NCBI GenBank assembly: GCA_913043155.1
Contig: CAJWLY010000013.1
Span: 1-17,557, forward strand
Origin: an uncultured Nitrospinaceae bacterium
GTDB taxonomy: Bacteria > Nitrospinota > Nitrospinia > Nitrospinales > VA-1
Length of the DNA stretch: 17,557 nucleotides
Direction of reading: 5' to 3'
In this document: positions 6,502 through 15,190 of the stretch, piece after piece
Layout of the letters: each line of letters begins with the position of its first letter
Numbering within the stretch: the first letter of the stretch is position 1
Notes under the pieces: generated by a model
The model's input: only the letters and a program-made list of their open reading frames with translations
What the model was told of the DNA's origin: nothing
Databases searched by the model: none
Translations under genes and position numbers: made by a program

Positions 6502-7041
6502 ATGCTTGAGAAAGAAGATACAGGACTGGTAGTCGTTGATTTACAGGATAAGCTGATGCCTGTGATTGAGCGAAGGGAAGAGATTGCCAAAAATGTCATT
6601 ATGCTCGTACACCTTGCAAGACTCTTCAACCTCCCCGTCCTGCTGACAGAACAGCACTCCAAGTGGCTTGGATCTACACTGCAGGAGATCAGGGAGGTTC
6701 TCCCTGAATACAGTCCCGTTGAGAAGATTGATTTTAACTGCTGTGCCGTAGACCTCTTCAACCGCAACCTTGAGAGGATGGGATTGAAGAATATCATACT
6801 GGCCGGTGTAGAATCCCATATCTGTATCATGCAGACCTGCATCGGGCTGTTAGCGAAGGGGTATCAGATACATATACCGCAGGATGCTGTGGGTTCAAGA
6901 AAAGAGGAGAATCGTCAGGTCGGCCTGGAACTGATGAGAGGGGTGGGTGCTGTAATCACTTCCACCGAAACCGTGATCTACCAGATTTTAAAGAGGGGCA
7001 ATACGAAGGAGTTCAGGGAAATGCTGAAGCTTGTCAAGTAA
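6502..7041 (+). CDS. Isochorismatase-like cysteine hydrolase (ISOC family)
   Basis: A 179-residue isochorismatase-fold hydrolase. The family's catalytic triad is visible as D13 (in VVVDLQDKL), K75 (in VEKIDF) and C108 (in GVESHICIM). LLTEQHSKWLGST and the ending EFREMLKLVK resemble the ISOC1/ISOC2 branch rather than true isochorismatases or nicotinamidases. The natural substrate of that branch is poorly known, so I give none. The protein is cytoplasmic with no signal peptide. I chose the ATG at 6502 because the family normally begins only a few residues before the first beta strand; a GTG at 6490 would add four residues. It lies 74 bases before acsA on the same strand behind one promoter. Arginine codons are mostly AGA/AGG (about 8 of 11 by my count), as in acsA and unlike the surrounding genes. 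Confidence 0.83.
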   Translation: MLEKEDTGLVVVDLQDKLMPVIERREEIAKNVIMLVHLARLFNLPVLLTEQHSKWLGSTLQEIREVLPEYSPVEKIDFNCCAVDLFNRNLERMGLKNIILAGVESHICIMQTCIGLLAKGYQIHIPQDAVGSRKEENRQVGLELMRGVGAVITSTETVIYQILKRGNTKEFREMLKLVK

Positions 7042-7115
7042 TCATACCTCCACCTACTTTTTTCTCATGCCACCTGAAACTGATCATAAGCTAAATTAAG
7101 AAGGGGAACAACGCT

Positions 7116-8864
7116 ATGAACTACGAGCCAATTATAAAGGGTAACGTTAAAGAATTTTCCGTAAAACCGAATCTCCTGAACTATGAAGAGGCTAGGGAGA
7201 GTTTCAGTTGGGATGATATCTACAAAGAACTCGATGGGTTGGAAGGCGGTGGGCTGAATATTGCGTATGAAGCCATTGACAGACATGCAAAGACATCTCT
7301 GCGAGAGAAGATGGCTCTTTACTGGGAGGGGAAAGACGGCAATAGCAAACAGTACACTTTCCACGACCTCTACACACTGACAAACCGCTTTGCAAACGCC
7401 CTGCAGTCGCTCGGAATAAAAAAGGGGGACAGGGTTTTTACCTATATGGACAGGACCCCGGAAATATTTGTAGCAATTCTTGGAACCCTGAAGGCAGGCG
7501 CAGTTGTGGGGCCCCTCTTTTCAGCATTTGGACCTGATGCCGTAAAAGACAGGTTGCAGGACAGCGGAGCCCGGATCTTGATAACTACGCCGGGACTCGT
7601 GGCCACGGTTCATGAGATAGCCGGTGAGCTACCAGCTCTCGAAAAAATAATAATCGTCAATAGGAGGAAGACTCCCTATGAGCTGAATGAGAATGAGGTT
7701 AGCTATGAAAGAATTATGGAGTCGGCTTCGGAAGAGTTCGAGATAGTGAAGACAGAGAAGGAAGACAAGGCCATAATGCACTATACATCAGGAACCACCG
7801 GAAAACCTAAGGGTGCCGTCCACGTACACCAAGCCGTAATGGGCCATTATGCAACTGCAAAATATGTTCTTGACCTGCACCCTGACGACATTTACTTCTG
7901 CACAGCTGATCCCGGGTGGGTTACGGGAACGTCATACGGTATCTTCGGCCCGTGGTCAAACGGCATATCCCAAGTTGTATATGAAGGCGGGTTCAGCGCC
8001 AGCCACTGGTACGGTGTAATAGAAAAATACCAGGTAACTGTCTGGTATACAGCGCCAACGGCCATAAGAATGCTGATGAAGGCAGGCGAGAAGGTTATCG
8101 GCAAATATAATCTGAAAAGTCTTCGATATATGTGCAGTGTAGGAGAGCCGTTAAATCCTGAAGCAGTGGTATGGAGTGTGGAAGCCTTTGGACTTCCTTT
8201 CCATGATAACTGGTGGCAGACAGAGACGGGATGCATACAGATTGCCAACTATCCCCTCCAAGATATAAGGCCAGGCTCTATGGGCAAACCTTTCCCGGGC
8301 GTAACGGCAGCAATCCTTGATGAAGACTGTAAGCACGAGCTCCCACCCGGAGAAGAGGGAAACCTGGCATTGAAGTCCGGCTGGCCGTCAATGTTCAGAA
8401 TATATTGGAACAAGAAGGAGCTTTATGACTCCAAGTTCATAAATGGCTGGTACATTACCGGCGATCGGGCCAGAAAGGATGAGGACGGCTATTTCTGGTT
8501 TGTCGGAAGGGCCGATGACGTTATTAATACAGCCGGTCACCTAGTCGGCCCCTTTGAAGTTGAAAGCGCCCTCATTGAACACCCGGCAGTTGCAGAAGCA
8601 GGTGTAATAGGCATCCCGGACAAACTGGCCATGGAGGTTATTAAGGCATTTATCTCCCTTAAAGACGGTTATGAAATATCCGATGAGTTAATAATGGAGA
8701 TCAAAAGATTTGCAAGGAAGAAACTCCATGCAGTAGCCTGTCCTAAAGAAATTGAGATACTTGATTCGCTCCCAAAAACCAGGAGCGGCAAGATCATGCG
8801 GAGGCTGCTGAAGGCAAGGGAACTGGGTCTGTCGGAAGGTGACACCTCCACACTGGAGGATTAG
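7116..8864 (+). CDS. acsA: Acetyl-CoA synthetase, short AcsA type
   Basis: A 582-residue AMP-forming acyl-CoA synthetase. It activates acetate with ATP to acetyl-AMP, then to acetyl-CoA. The motifs are in order: P-loop TSGTTGKPKG (224-233), WWQTETG (366-372), YITGD with GRADDVINTAGH (464-475), and the C-terminal PKTRSGKIMRR with catalytic K559. Trp in WWQTETG is the residue that limits the acyl pocket to acetate-sized substrates in characterised Acs enzymes. The length matches Bacillus-type AcsA rather than the roughly 650-residue Acs. K559 is the site that protein acetyltransferases modify in Acs, but no acetyltransferase or deacetylase gene is nearby. AAGGGG sits before the ATG. By hand count about 18 of 24 arginines use AGA/AGG, against about 5 of 30 in lepA, which marks this gene as foreign to its neighbourhood. 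Confidence 0.92.
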   Translation: MNYEPIIKGNVKEFSVKPNLLNYEEARESFSWDDIYKELDGLEGGGLNIAYEAIDRHAKTSLREKMALYWEGKDGNSKQYTFHDLYTLTNRFANALQSLGIKKGDRVFTYMDRTPEIFVAILGTLKAGAVVGPLFSAFGPDAVKDRLQDSGARILITTPGLVATVHEIAGELPALEKIIIVNRRKTPYELNENEVSYERIMESASEEFEIVKTEKEDKAIMHYTSGTTGKPKGAVHVHQAVMGHYATAKYVLDLHPDDIYFCTADPGWVTGTSYGIFGPWSNGISQVVYEGGFSASHWYGVIEKYQVTVWYTAPTAIRMLMKAGEKVIGKYNLKSLRYMCSVGEPLNPEAVVWSVEAFGLPFHDNWWQTETGCIQIANYPLQDIRPGSMGKPFPGVTAAILDEDCKHELPPGEEGNLALKSGWPSMFRIYWNKKELYDSKFINGWYITGDRARKDEDGYFWFVGRADDVINTAGHLVGPFEVESALIEHPAVAEAGVIGIPDKLAMEVIKAFISLKDGYEISDELIMEIKRFARKKLHAVACPKEIEILDSLPKTRSGKIMRRLLKARELGLSEGDTSTLED

Positions 8865-8933
8865 CCCAGAATGACAGAAAAGTCCTTCAGGGGTGGGTAT
8901 GGCAAGAGAGAGGAGTGCTCCTGATGTAGTGAA

Positions 8934-9320
8934 TCACCCCTGCTGCTGACACAGTTCGGTATATTTTTCGGAGTTCATGAGGCCATCTTCGGGACTTGAA
9001 TCTGTTACTTCAATCTCGATCATCCATCCCTTGCCGTAGGGGTCGCTATTGACCAAGTCAGGCTGTGTTTCCAGATCTTTGTTAACGGCAACAACCCTGC
9101 CGCTCAAAGGGGCATAAACATCGGAAACAGTTTTGACAGATTCCACCACGCCGAAGGTGTTTTCCTTGACCAGCTCCGTCCCCTCGGTGGGAAGTTCAAC
9201 GAACACAACATCACCCAACTGCTTTTGCGCAAAATCGCTAACGCCGACGACAGCTCGGTTGCCCTTCAACCGTATCCATTCGTGCTCCATCGTATAAAGA
9301 AGATCTTTCTGGATCTCCAT
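8934..9320 (-). CDS. gcvH: Glycine cleavage system H protein
   Basis: A 128-residue lipoyl carrier that shuttles the aminomethyl group from P-protein to T-protein and is then reoxidised by L-protein. The start (YTMEHEWIRL) and the lipoyl site ESVKTVSDVYAPLSG, with K63 as the modified lysine, are typical, as is the GKGWMIEIE strand. The length matches the family. A very strong ribosome site, AGGGAGGAAG, precedes the ATG. It follows gcvT by 44 bases on the same strand and is surely cotranscribed with it. Downstream, where gcvPA would be expected, the convergent acsA intervenes. Confidence 0.96.
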   Translation of the reverse strand: MEIQKDLLYTMEHEWIRLKGNRAVVGVSDFAQKQLGDVVFVELPTEGTELVKENTFGVVESVKTVSDVYAPLSGRVVAVNKDLETQPDLVNSDPYGKGWMIEIEVTDSSPEDGLMNSEKYTELCQQQG

Positions 9321-9364
9321 GTTCTTCCTCCCTTAATCAGTAAAAATAGTTTTCGTTTTTGCGC

Positions 9365-10483
9365 TTATTTTTTGACATGGCTGGGAACAAAAGGCAGCTT
9401 GACCACCTCGGCGGGGATGAGCTGGTTCCTGATTTCCACCTCCAAACGAGCGCCTGTTATAGAGTGTTCACTGGGTACATAACACAATCCGATCCCGATA
9501 TTCAAGGACGGGGAAAAGGTGCCACTGGTGACTTCGCCCACGGGTTTTCCATCGGCCAAGACCCGGTAATGTTCCCTGGGAACACCGCGAGTAAGAAGCC
9601 GAAGTCCGACTAATTTCCGGAGTAGGCCCTCTTCCTTTTGTTTTAGTAAAGGTCCACTCCCGATGAATTTCCCCTTCTTGAATTTAACCACCCAACCCAA
9701 GTCTGCCTCCAAGGGAGAAGACTCGGCGTCGATCTCTTGACCATACAGGGCATACCCCATTTCTAACCGCAGGGTGTCCCGGGCACCGAGCCCGATCGGC
9801 TGGATACCGCAGGGTTCCCCCTGCCGAATGAGGGCACAGAAAACTTGTCTGACATCGCCTTGCGGTAAATATAATTCAAATCCGTCCTCCCCCGTATACC
9901 CCGTACGCGAGACGATGCCTTCGACGTTATGGACTTTACCCCTCTTAAAGTGATAATAGGGCAGGTCATGTAGCGAGATATCGAACAACGGTTGCAAAAC
10001 TTCTTCCGCCCGTGGACCCTGCAGGGCCAATTGCGCCGTTGCGGCGCTGGTGTTTTTCGTCGTCACATCAAAGGAAGTGGCATTTTTTTTAATCCATGCA
10101 TAATCCTTATCCGTATTGGACGCATTCACGCAAAGAAAATAATGATCCTCAGAAAACCGGTGAATCAGCAGATCGTCTACCACCCCGCCACCCTCGTAAC
10201 ACATGAGAGTGTAGAGAATCGATCCGTCGGTCATCTTTTCAATATCGTTAGAGAGAAGGTATTGCAAAAACCGCTGGGCATCTTTGCCCTTAATGTCAAT
10301 TTCTCCCATGTGACTGACATCAAACAGCCCGACTTTTTCACGCACGCACAAATGCTCGGTCACCACGCCAGCATACTGGATGGGCATATTCCATCCGGCA
10401 AAGGGAACCAGTCTAGCGCCCAGTTTCCTGTGAACATCGGTCAGGGGAGTCGTCCTTAAAGTTTGCGGGAGTTCTTCGGACAT
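9365..10483 (-). CDS. gcvT: Glycine cleavage system T protein (aminomethyltransferase)
   Basis: A 372-residue aminomethyltransferase that transfers the methylene group from H-protein to tetrahydrofolate, releasing ammonia. Family hallmarks are present: PFAGWNMPIQY, VGLFDVSHMGE, GGVVDDLLIHR (the conserved Asp is D103 or D104), GYTGEDGFE and LGARDTLRLEMGYALYGQ. The GTFSPSLNIGIG segment near the C-terminus is also usual. The length is normal. It is the first gene of the minus-strand gcv group, 44 bases before gcvH. No strong ribosome site precedes the ATG. No glycine riboswitch could be recognised in the 10484-10744 leader, which does contain a run of eight C on the plus strand. Confidence 0.95.
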   Translation of the reverse strand: MSEELPQTLRTTPLTDVHRKLGARLVPFAGWNMPIQYAGVVTEHLCVREKVGLFDVSHMGEIDIKGKDAQRFLQYLLSNDIEKMTDGSILYTLMCYEGGGVVDDLLIHRFSEDHYFLCVNASNTDKDYAWIKKNATSFDVTTKNTSAATAQLALQGPRAEEVLQPLFDISLHDLPYYHFKRGKVHNVEGIVSRTGYTGEDGFELYLPQGDVRQVFCALIRQGEPCGIQPIGLGARDTLRLEMGYALYGQEIDAESSPLEADLGWVVKFKKGKFIGSGPLLKQKEEGLLRKLVGLRLLTRGVPREHYRVLADGKPVGEVTSGTFSPSLNIGIGLCYVPSEHSITGARLEVEIRNQLIPAEVVKLPFVPSHVKK

Positions 10484-10700
10484 ACGGGTAGAAGCCAGTA
10501 TTTTAAAATCGATGGCAAAGAACGTCTATACCACCCTTTTATGAAACGGCGCAAGAAGGAAAAAGCATTTAAACTTCAAAATCCAAGAGCTGCAATTCCA
10601 GTCTTACCCATTAAATCTCAAACCTCCCCCCCCACCCCACAGCGTAAAAATCAGTTTACAACTTTTCCATCTGGAGATAGCTTATGACATCAAAACGTTA

Positions 10701-10706
10701 TATAAT
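10701..10706 (+). promoter_or_regulatory. Possible -10 box upstream of the nucleotidyltransferase gene
   Basis: A perfect TATAAT lies 38 bases before the ATG at 10745. No good -35 box is found at the right distance, so this is a weak call. The rest of the 10484-10744 gap shows a C8 tract (about 10626-10633) and no gene I would support. Confidence 0.3.
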
Positions 10707-10744
10707 CAGTCAAAAAATCACTTAAATGTTTAGCGTTGATCAAA

Positions 10745-11755
10745 ATGAATGACTCTTCTCCATGCCTACACCCAAAATTTGATGCGATCCTGGTTGCCGG
10801 GGAAGGCGAATCCAGCTATAAGGTATACCACGAGCACAAAGCCTTTCTCGAAATCGAGGGAAAATGCGTTATCAATTACGTCATCGAAGCGCTGCAACGG
10901 GTAGACTCCATCAAGGATATCTATATCGTTGGTTTAAAAGATAAACTGGAGAGGACACTCAGGGACGCGGCTGTCGATTCGCATTACCCCAAGACAATCC
11001 ATCTGGTGGACCAGCGGGCTAACCTTTATGAAAATATTTTTCACACATTTTTAAAAACAATTCCCGGAGGCGAAAACACCTCCGTCACTGAGTTGGAAGT
11101 CTCACGGTACCGGGACAAGGCAGTTTTAATCGTTCCCTGCGATTCTCCATTGCTCACGCCTCACGAAGTGGAGCACTTCATCCATAATTGCGACATGACC
11201 CGTTATGACCATGTTCTTGGCCTGACCCCAGAAGAAATTCTAAAAAACTTTTATCCACAAGGTGACCGACCAGGAATCAAAATGGCGTATCTACATCTCA
11301 AGGAAAAAAGTTACCGGATCAACAACCTGCACCTGGTGAAACCATTACGGATTACCAACCGTGAATATATTCAAAAGATGTACCAGTATCGTTACCAGAG
11401 AAACTTTAAGAATTTTATTTTTTTTGGACTAAGCCTGTACGGCAAGACTGTTGTCGAACATTATCGTTATTACATCGGACTGCAATTATGCCTCCTCTTT
11501 TCTAGGCTAGGGTGGAAAATTCCTGTGAGGCATTTCCGCAAATGGACCCCCAAGCGCGATTTGGAGCAATGCATTTCGACCCTCCTGAAAACACGGTTCA
11601 TGGGGCTGGAAGTCCCTTATCCGGGAGCAGCTCTGGACATCGATCGTGACTCGGATTATGAAGCCATCAAAACCCGCTTCGATGAATGGCGGGCCGATCT
11701 CATTCAGTTGGAACATCTCCTTCCTCATGCTAGCGAACACCTTGTGACAGGATAA
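10745..11755 (+). CDS. GT-A/MobA-like nucleotidyltransferase domain protein
   Basis: A 336-residue protein whose first 200 residues look like an NTP-transferase (GT-A fold). FDAILVAGEG matches the first strand and nucleotide loop. KAFLEIEGK followed by CVINYVIEALQ is the 'K-x-L-x-x-x-G-K' and following helix, and VLIVPCDSPLLTP carries the metal-binding Asp region. The loop is degenerate: the usual GxGxRM has become GEGESSY, without the Arg. The C-terminal third contains an aromatic, hydrophobic stretch (around NFIFFGLSLYG and YYIGLQLCLLF) that may touch the membrane, then a charged tail. Sugar-nucleotide, molybdopterin or another substrate cannot be told apart. An in-frame TTG nine bases upstream is possible, but I prefer the ATG. 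It lies 43 bases before lepA on the same strand and may be cotranscribed. Confidence 0.65.
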   Translation: MNDSSPCLHPKFDAILVAGEGESSYKVYHEHKAFLEIEGKCVINYVIEALQRVDSIKDIYIVGLKDKLERTLRDAAVDSHYPKTIHLVDQRANLYENIFHTFLKTIPGGENTSVTELEVSRYRDKAVLIVPCDSPLLTPHEVEHFIHNCDMTRYDHVLGLTPEEILKNFYPQGDRPGIKMAYLHLKEKSYRINNLHLVKPLRITNREYIQKMYQYRYQRNFKNFIFFGLSLYGKTVVEHYRYYIGLQLCLLFSRLGWKIPVRHFRKWTPKRDLEQCISTLLKTRFMGLEVPYPGAALDIDRDSDYEAIKTRFDEWRADLIQLEHLLPHASEHLVTG

Positions 11756-11798
11756 ACCAACCGCCTCACCAACAACCGAAGACAACCTAATTAATTTT

Positions 11799-13601
11799 AT
11801 GAACCAGCGCCGAATCCGCAACTTCTCCATCATCGCTCACATTGATCATGGCAAATCCACTCTGGCCGACAAGCTGATTCTTGCTACAGGCGGGCTCCAG
11901 AAAAGGGAGATGAAAGATCAGGTTCTCGACAGTATGGACCTGGAACGCGAACGCGGCATCACCATCAAGGCGCAGACCGTACGTTTGCAATACCAGAACG
12001 ACAAGGGAGAAAAATACACTTTCAACATGATCGACACCCCGGGCCACGTGGACTTCACCTACGAAGTCTCCCGCAGTTTAGCTGCCTGCGAAGGAGTCCT
12101 ACTCGTGGTAGACGCCACCCAAGGCATCCAAGCGCAGACTATTGCCAATGTCAACCTGGCGGCAAAAAATAACTTAGCCATTATCCCCGTCATCAACAAA
12201 ATTGACCTACCTAGTGCTAACGCTGATTCCGTAAAAGAACAATTGGAGGACATCCTTCAAATTGAATCGGACAACGCCGTATTGACTAGCGCCAAGGAAG
12301 GGATCGGAATCCACGAGGTGATGGAGGCCGTAGTTAAACACATCCCTCACCCCATCGGGGATACAGAAAAACCTTTTAAGGGCCTGCTGTTCGATTCCTG
12401 GTACGACTCCTATCGGGGAGTAGTTGTATTGATCCGGGTCGTGGAGGGCAGTGTGCAGGTAGGAACACGCATTCACTTCATGGCTAACAGCACCGAATTT
12501 GTCGTTGAGGAACTAGGGGCATTTACCCCAGCTCCCGTGCGCATCCAATCCCTGCAGGCAGGAGAAGTCGGTTACCTGATCGCCGGAATTAAGCAACTTG
12601 ATCAGACCAAAATAGGCGATACCATAACAGACGCAAGCCGACCGACCGAGATCCCGCTGCCCGGATACAAAGAAGCCAAACCCATGGTCTTCAGCGGGAT
12701 GTATCCCATCACTGGGGACCAGTATGAGCTATTACGCGACGCATTGAAGAAACTGAAATTGAACGACGCCTCCTTTACCTACGAACCCGAAACCTCACAG
12801 GCTTTAGGCTTCGGTTTCCGTTGTGGTTTTCTGGGGCTTCTTCACATGGAGATTATTCGCGAGCGCCTGGAAAGGGAGTACAGTGTCGATCTACTCACTA
12901 CCGCACCCACTGTAATTTACCAGATTCACTCAGTAGACGAATCAACCGTTCTTCTGGATAACCCGTCAAAGCTTAAGGAAATTCGCAATATTGATCATAT
13001 GGAAGAGCCGTATGTGCTCGGAACCATCATTGTTCCGGAAGAATTCATCGGCACAATCATGGTTCTGGCTCGAGAGCGGCGCGGGGTTCAGACAAAAATG
13101 GAGTACTTGAATCCAAAAACCGTATTGTTACAATACGAGCTACCCTTTGGCGAAATCGTCTTGGATTTTTATGACCAACTGAAATCCTCTACCAAAGGGT
13201 ATGCCTCGTTCGATTACGAGTTTTTAGATTTCAGAACATCCAACCTGGCCAAACTTGATATCCTTTTAAACGGAGAATTGGTCGACGCACTGTCGGTGAT
13301 TGTTCACAAGGACAAGGCCTATTACCAAGGGCGGGAGTTGGCCAAAAAACTGAAAGAAAAAATCCCACGGCAAATGTTTGAGGTGGTGATTCAGGCAGCC
13401 ATTGGCAGTAAGGTCATTGCCCGTGAATCCATAAAAGCGCTAAGAAAAAACGTTCTAGCCAAATGTTATGGCGGCGACATCACCCGCAAACGCAAACTAC
13501 TGGAAAAGCAAAAAGCCGGCAAAAAGAAAATGAAGCTAGTAGGTAAGGTGGAAATCCCCCAGGAGGCCTTTTTAGCCGTATTGAGAACCGATGGAAAATA
13601 A
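11799..13601 (+). CDS. lepA: Elongation factor 4 (LepA), ribosomal back-translocase GTPase
   Basis: A 600-residue translational GTPase that binds stalled or mistranslocated ribosomes. The G1 loop AHIDHGKST, G2/G3 region (RERGITIKAQT, DTPGHVDF), G4 NKID and G5 TSAKEG are all present. The LepA-specific C-terminal domain follows, with GFRCGFLGLLHMEI, ARERRGVQ and the Lys-rich end (RKRKLLEKQKAGKKKM). The length is standard. The ATG start gives the normal N-terminus MNQRRIRNFSIIAHIDHGKS; the ribosome site is weak. The 3' end overlaps lepB by 11 bases, so the two are translationally coupled, as in many bacteria. Confidence 0.97.
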   Translation: MNQRRIRNFSIIAHIDHGKSTLADKLILATGGLQKREMKDQVLDSMDLERERGITIKAQTVRLQYQNDKGEKYTFNMIDTPGHVDFTYEVSRSLAACEGVLLVVDATQGIQAQTIANVNLAAKNNLAIIPVINKIDLPSANADSVKEQLEDILQIESDNAVLTSAKEGIGIHEVMEAVVKHIPHPIGDTEKPFKGLLFDSWYDSYRGVVVLIRVVEGSVQVGTRIHFMANSTEFVVEELGAFTPAPVRIQSLQAGEVGYLIAGIKQLDQTKIGDTITDASRPTEIPLPGYKEAKPMVFSGMYPITGDQYELLRDALKKLKLNDASFTYEPETSQALGFGFRCGFLGLLHMEIIRERLEREYSVDLLTTAPTVIYQIHSVDESTVLLDNPSKLKEIRNIDHMEEPYVLGTIIVPEEFIGTIMVLARERRGVQTKMEYLNPKTVLLQYELPFGEIVLDFYDQLKSSTKGYASFDYEFLDFRTSNLAKLDILLNGELVDALSVIVHKDKAYYQGRELAKKLKEKIPRQMFEVVIQAAIGSKVIARESIKALRKNVLAKCYGGDITRKRKLLEKQKAGKKKMKLVGKVEIPQEAFLAVLRTDGK

Positions 13602-14268
13602 TCCAACTGACGCTATAAACAAACCAAATACTAAGAAAAAAACCAAGAGTGTATTCCGAGAATATGCCGAGGCGATTTTCATTGCCTTGCTATTAGCATT
13701 ATTCATCCGCACTTTCATTCTTCAGGCATTCAAAATTCCCTCCGGGTCAATGGAGAAAACTCTTTTAATCGGCGACCATATTCTGGTTTCTAAATTTGCT
13801 TACGGCACCCACATTCCCAATGAAATACCATTCTTAAACATCAAACTTTTTGATGACATCATTTTATCCCAAGAGGTCCCAAAACGAGGTGAGATCATCG
13901 TTTTCAAATACCCAAAAAATGAAAGCCGTGATTTCATCAAACGTGTGGTCGGGATACCCGGAGATATTCTTGAGGTCCGGCGACAAAAAGTTTATATAAA
14001 CAACCAGCTTTATGAAGAAGAACACGTCTGGCACACCGAAACGCCACAGAATGATCGATTCGTCCCACGCGACGATTTCGGACCCGTTATCGTTCCCCCG
14101 AAACATCTGTTCATGATGGGCGATAACCGCGAGAACAGTCAGGACAGCCGGTTCTGGGGATTTCTCAACATCAATAAGGTCAAAGGCAAAGCACTTATGA
14201 TTTACTGGTCTTGGAATGCTATAGACAACTGGGTCCGTTTCGACCGATTCGGGAAAGTACTTCATTAA
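13591..14268 (+). CDS. lepB: Signal peptidase I
   Basis: A 225-residue membrane-bound serine protease that removes Sec and Tat signal peptides on the outer face of the cytoplasmic membrane. A Lys-rich N-terminus precedes one membrane helix (about residues 27-46). The catalytic Ser is S53 in PSGSM and the general-base Lys is K117 in FIKRVVGIPGD. Box E reads MGDNRENSQDSR. It has one membrane segment rather than the two of E. coli LepB, which is common outside gammaproteobacteria. It starts within the last codons of lepA and is followed 19 bases later by a HAD phosphatase, indicating an operon. The exported proteins in this window (positions 1-157) are typical substrates; the lipoprotein at 15191-15349 would instead need signal peptidase II. 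Confidence 0.96.
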   Translation: MENNPTDAINKPNTKKKTKSVFREYAEAIFIALLLALFIRTFILQAFKIPSGSMEKTLLIGDHILVSKFAYGTHIPNEIPFLNIKLFDDIILSQEVPKRGEIIVFKYPKNESRDFIKRVVGIPGDILEVRRQKVYINNQLYEEEHVWHTETPQNDRFVPRDDFGPVIVPPKHLFMMGDNRENSQDSRFWGFLNINKVKGKALMIYWSWNAIDNWVRFDRFGKVLH

Positions 14269-14287
14269 TTCAGGACCTATCTCTCCC

Positions 14288-14983
14288 ATGGCCTCTTCCT
14301 CCTCACCCCTAGCTGCAACACTCAAATCGATCAGGGAAAACACGCGAGGAATCATTTTTGATTTCGATGGGCTTCTCGCCGATTCAGAACCGTTTCATTA
14401 CCGTGCCTATAATGAAGTTTTTAAGCGGTATGGTCACAGCCTGAATCAAGAGGAATATTGGATAGAATGGACTTCAAAAGGTAAAGGCATTGCGGGAGAA
14501 ATTGAACGGCATAACCTGAGCCTTAACGTCGATCCCATCGAGTTGCGCCGGCAAAAATTCGAGGTGTATTCCCGATTTTGCCAGAACGGCGACATCCGAT
14601 TGTTTCCCGAAGCGGTGCAGGCGGTGGAGCTTCTTAAAAATGACCATCAGATCGCCATCGCTTCTGGGTCCTGGGGACATGACATCCGGGCTATCCTGGA
14701 ACACGCAAAAGCCAGTTATCTGTTCTCCACCATTTTAGGCAAGGAATCAGCTCCGAGAGAAAAACCCCACCCAGACATATTTCTCAATGCAGCCAAGACC
14801 ATGAAATGTTCCGCGTTAGAATGCCTGGTAATTGAAGACGCCCTGAAAGGCCTGAACGCGGCCAAAAGCGCTGGAATGTCGTGTCTTATCATTAAAAATG
14901 AACTCAACCAGAATATTGATTTCCATGGAGCCGACCTGATTTTCCCTAGCCTATCCGATTTTGTCACTCTTCTTAAAGGATGA
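14288..14983 (+). CDS. HAD-superfamily phosphatase / beta-phosphoglucomutase-like
   Basis: A 231-residue HAD hydrolase. Motif I FDFDGLLADSE has nucleophile D25 and general acid D27. A helical cap follows (to about residue 100), then motif II around IAIASGS, the motif III Lys in the KEKPHPD-like segment APREKPHPDIF, and motif IV IEDALKGLNAAKSAGM. The cap type and sequence resemble beta-phosphoglucomutase, sugar phosphatase and phosphoglycolate phosphatase-like enzymes; the substrate cannot be told. The first 18 residues are Ser-rich and untypical, so a later start is possible, but no nearby in-frame ATG precedes motif I. CAGGACC upstream is a fair ribosome site. It is the last gene of the lepA-lepB operon and is followed by a hairpin terminator. 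Confidence 0.87.
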   Translation: MASSSSPLAATLKSIRENTRGIIFDFDGLLADSEPFHYRAYNEVFKRYGHSLNQEEYWIEWTSKGKGIAGEIERHNLSLNVDPIELRRQKFEVYSRFCQNGDIRLFPEAVQAVELLKNDHQIAIASGSWGHDIRAILEHAKASYLFSTILGKESAPREKPHPDIFLNAAKTMKCSALECLVIEDALKGLNAAKSAGMSCLIIKNELNQNIDFHGADLIFPSLSDFVTLLKG

Positions 14984-15050
14984 CCCCCTTACCTTCAAGC
15001 GTCATGGCGATTGATCTGTGCCCGCGCCCCAAATTAGTGGCACCTGAAAG

Positions 15051-15090
15051 AAAAAAAATTCCACCCCCTTCCGGAGATGGAATTTTATTT
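15051..15090 (+). terminator. Hairpin terminator after the lep operon
   Basis: AAAATTCCA (15055-15063) pairs perfectly with TGGAATTTT (15078-15086) over a 14-base loop containing CCGG, with A-run before and a T-rich tail after. It sits about 70 bases beyond the HAD gene. The stem is AT-rich, which weakens it, but the shape and position suit an intrinsic terminator. Confidence 0.55.
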
Positions 15091-15120
15091 TAAAATACTA
15101 GCAACCTCCCCCCTTAGAAA

Positions 15121-15163
15121 ACCCGGAAGGTCACCTAAAAGGCATCCGCTTCCCGCTTTTTTT
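15121..15163 (+). terminator. Second possible terminator hairpin
   Basis: GGAAG (15125-15129) pairs with CTTCC (15149-15153), and an inner CCT/AGG pairing is possible. The hairpin is followed by CGC and seven T (15157-15163). The stem is short, so confidence is low. It may serve the lep operon as a backup, or end the minus-strand lipoprotein transcript if read in reverse. Confidence 0.3.
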
Positions 15164-15190
15164 ACAGGTTTCCTCGATTCCTATCTTTCC

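Noticed and set aside
9992..10687. Plus-strand frames opposite gcvT and running into its leader
   Set aside because: They are antisense to gcvT, lack ribosome sites, and the part beyond gcvT is Lys/Pro-rich without pattern.
10484..10744. Glycine riboswitch upstream of gcvT
   Set aside because: Searched for by eye because gcv operons often carry one; I could not find the conserved core or tandem layout.
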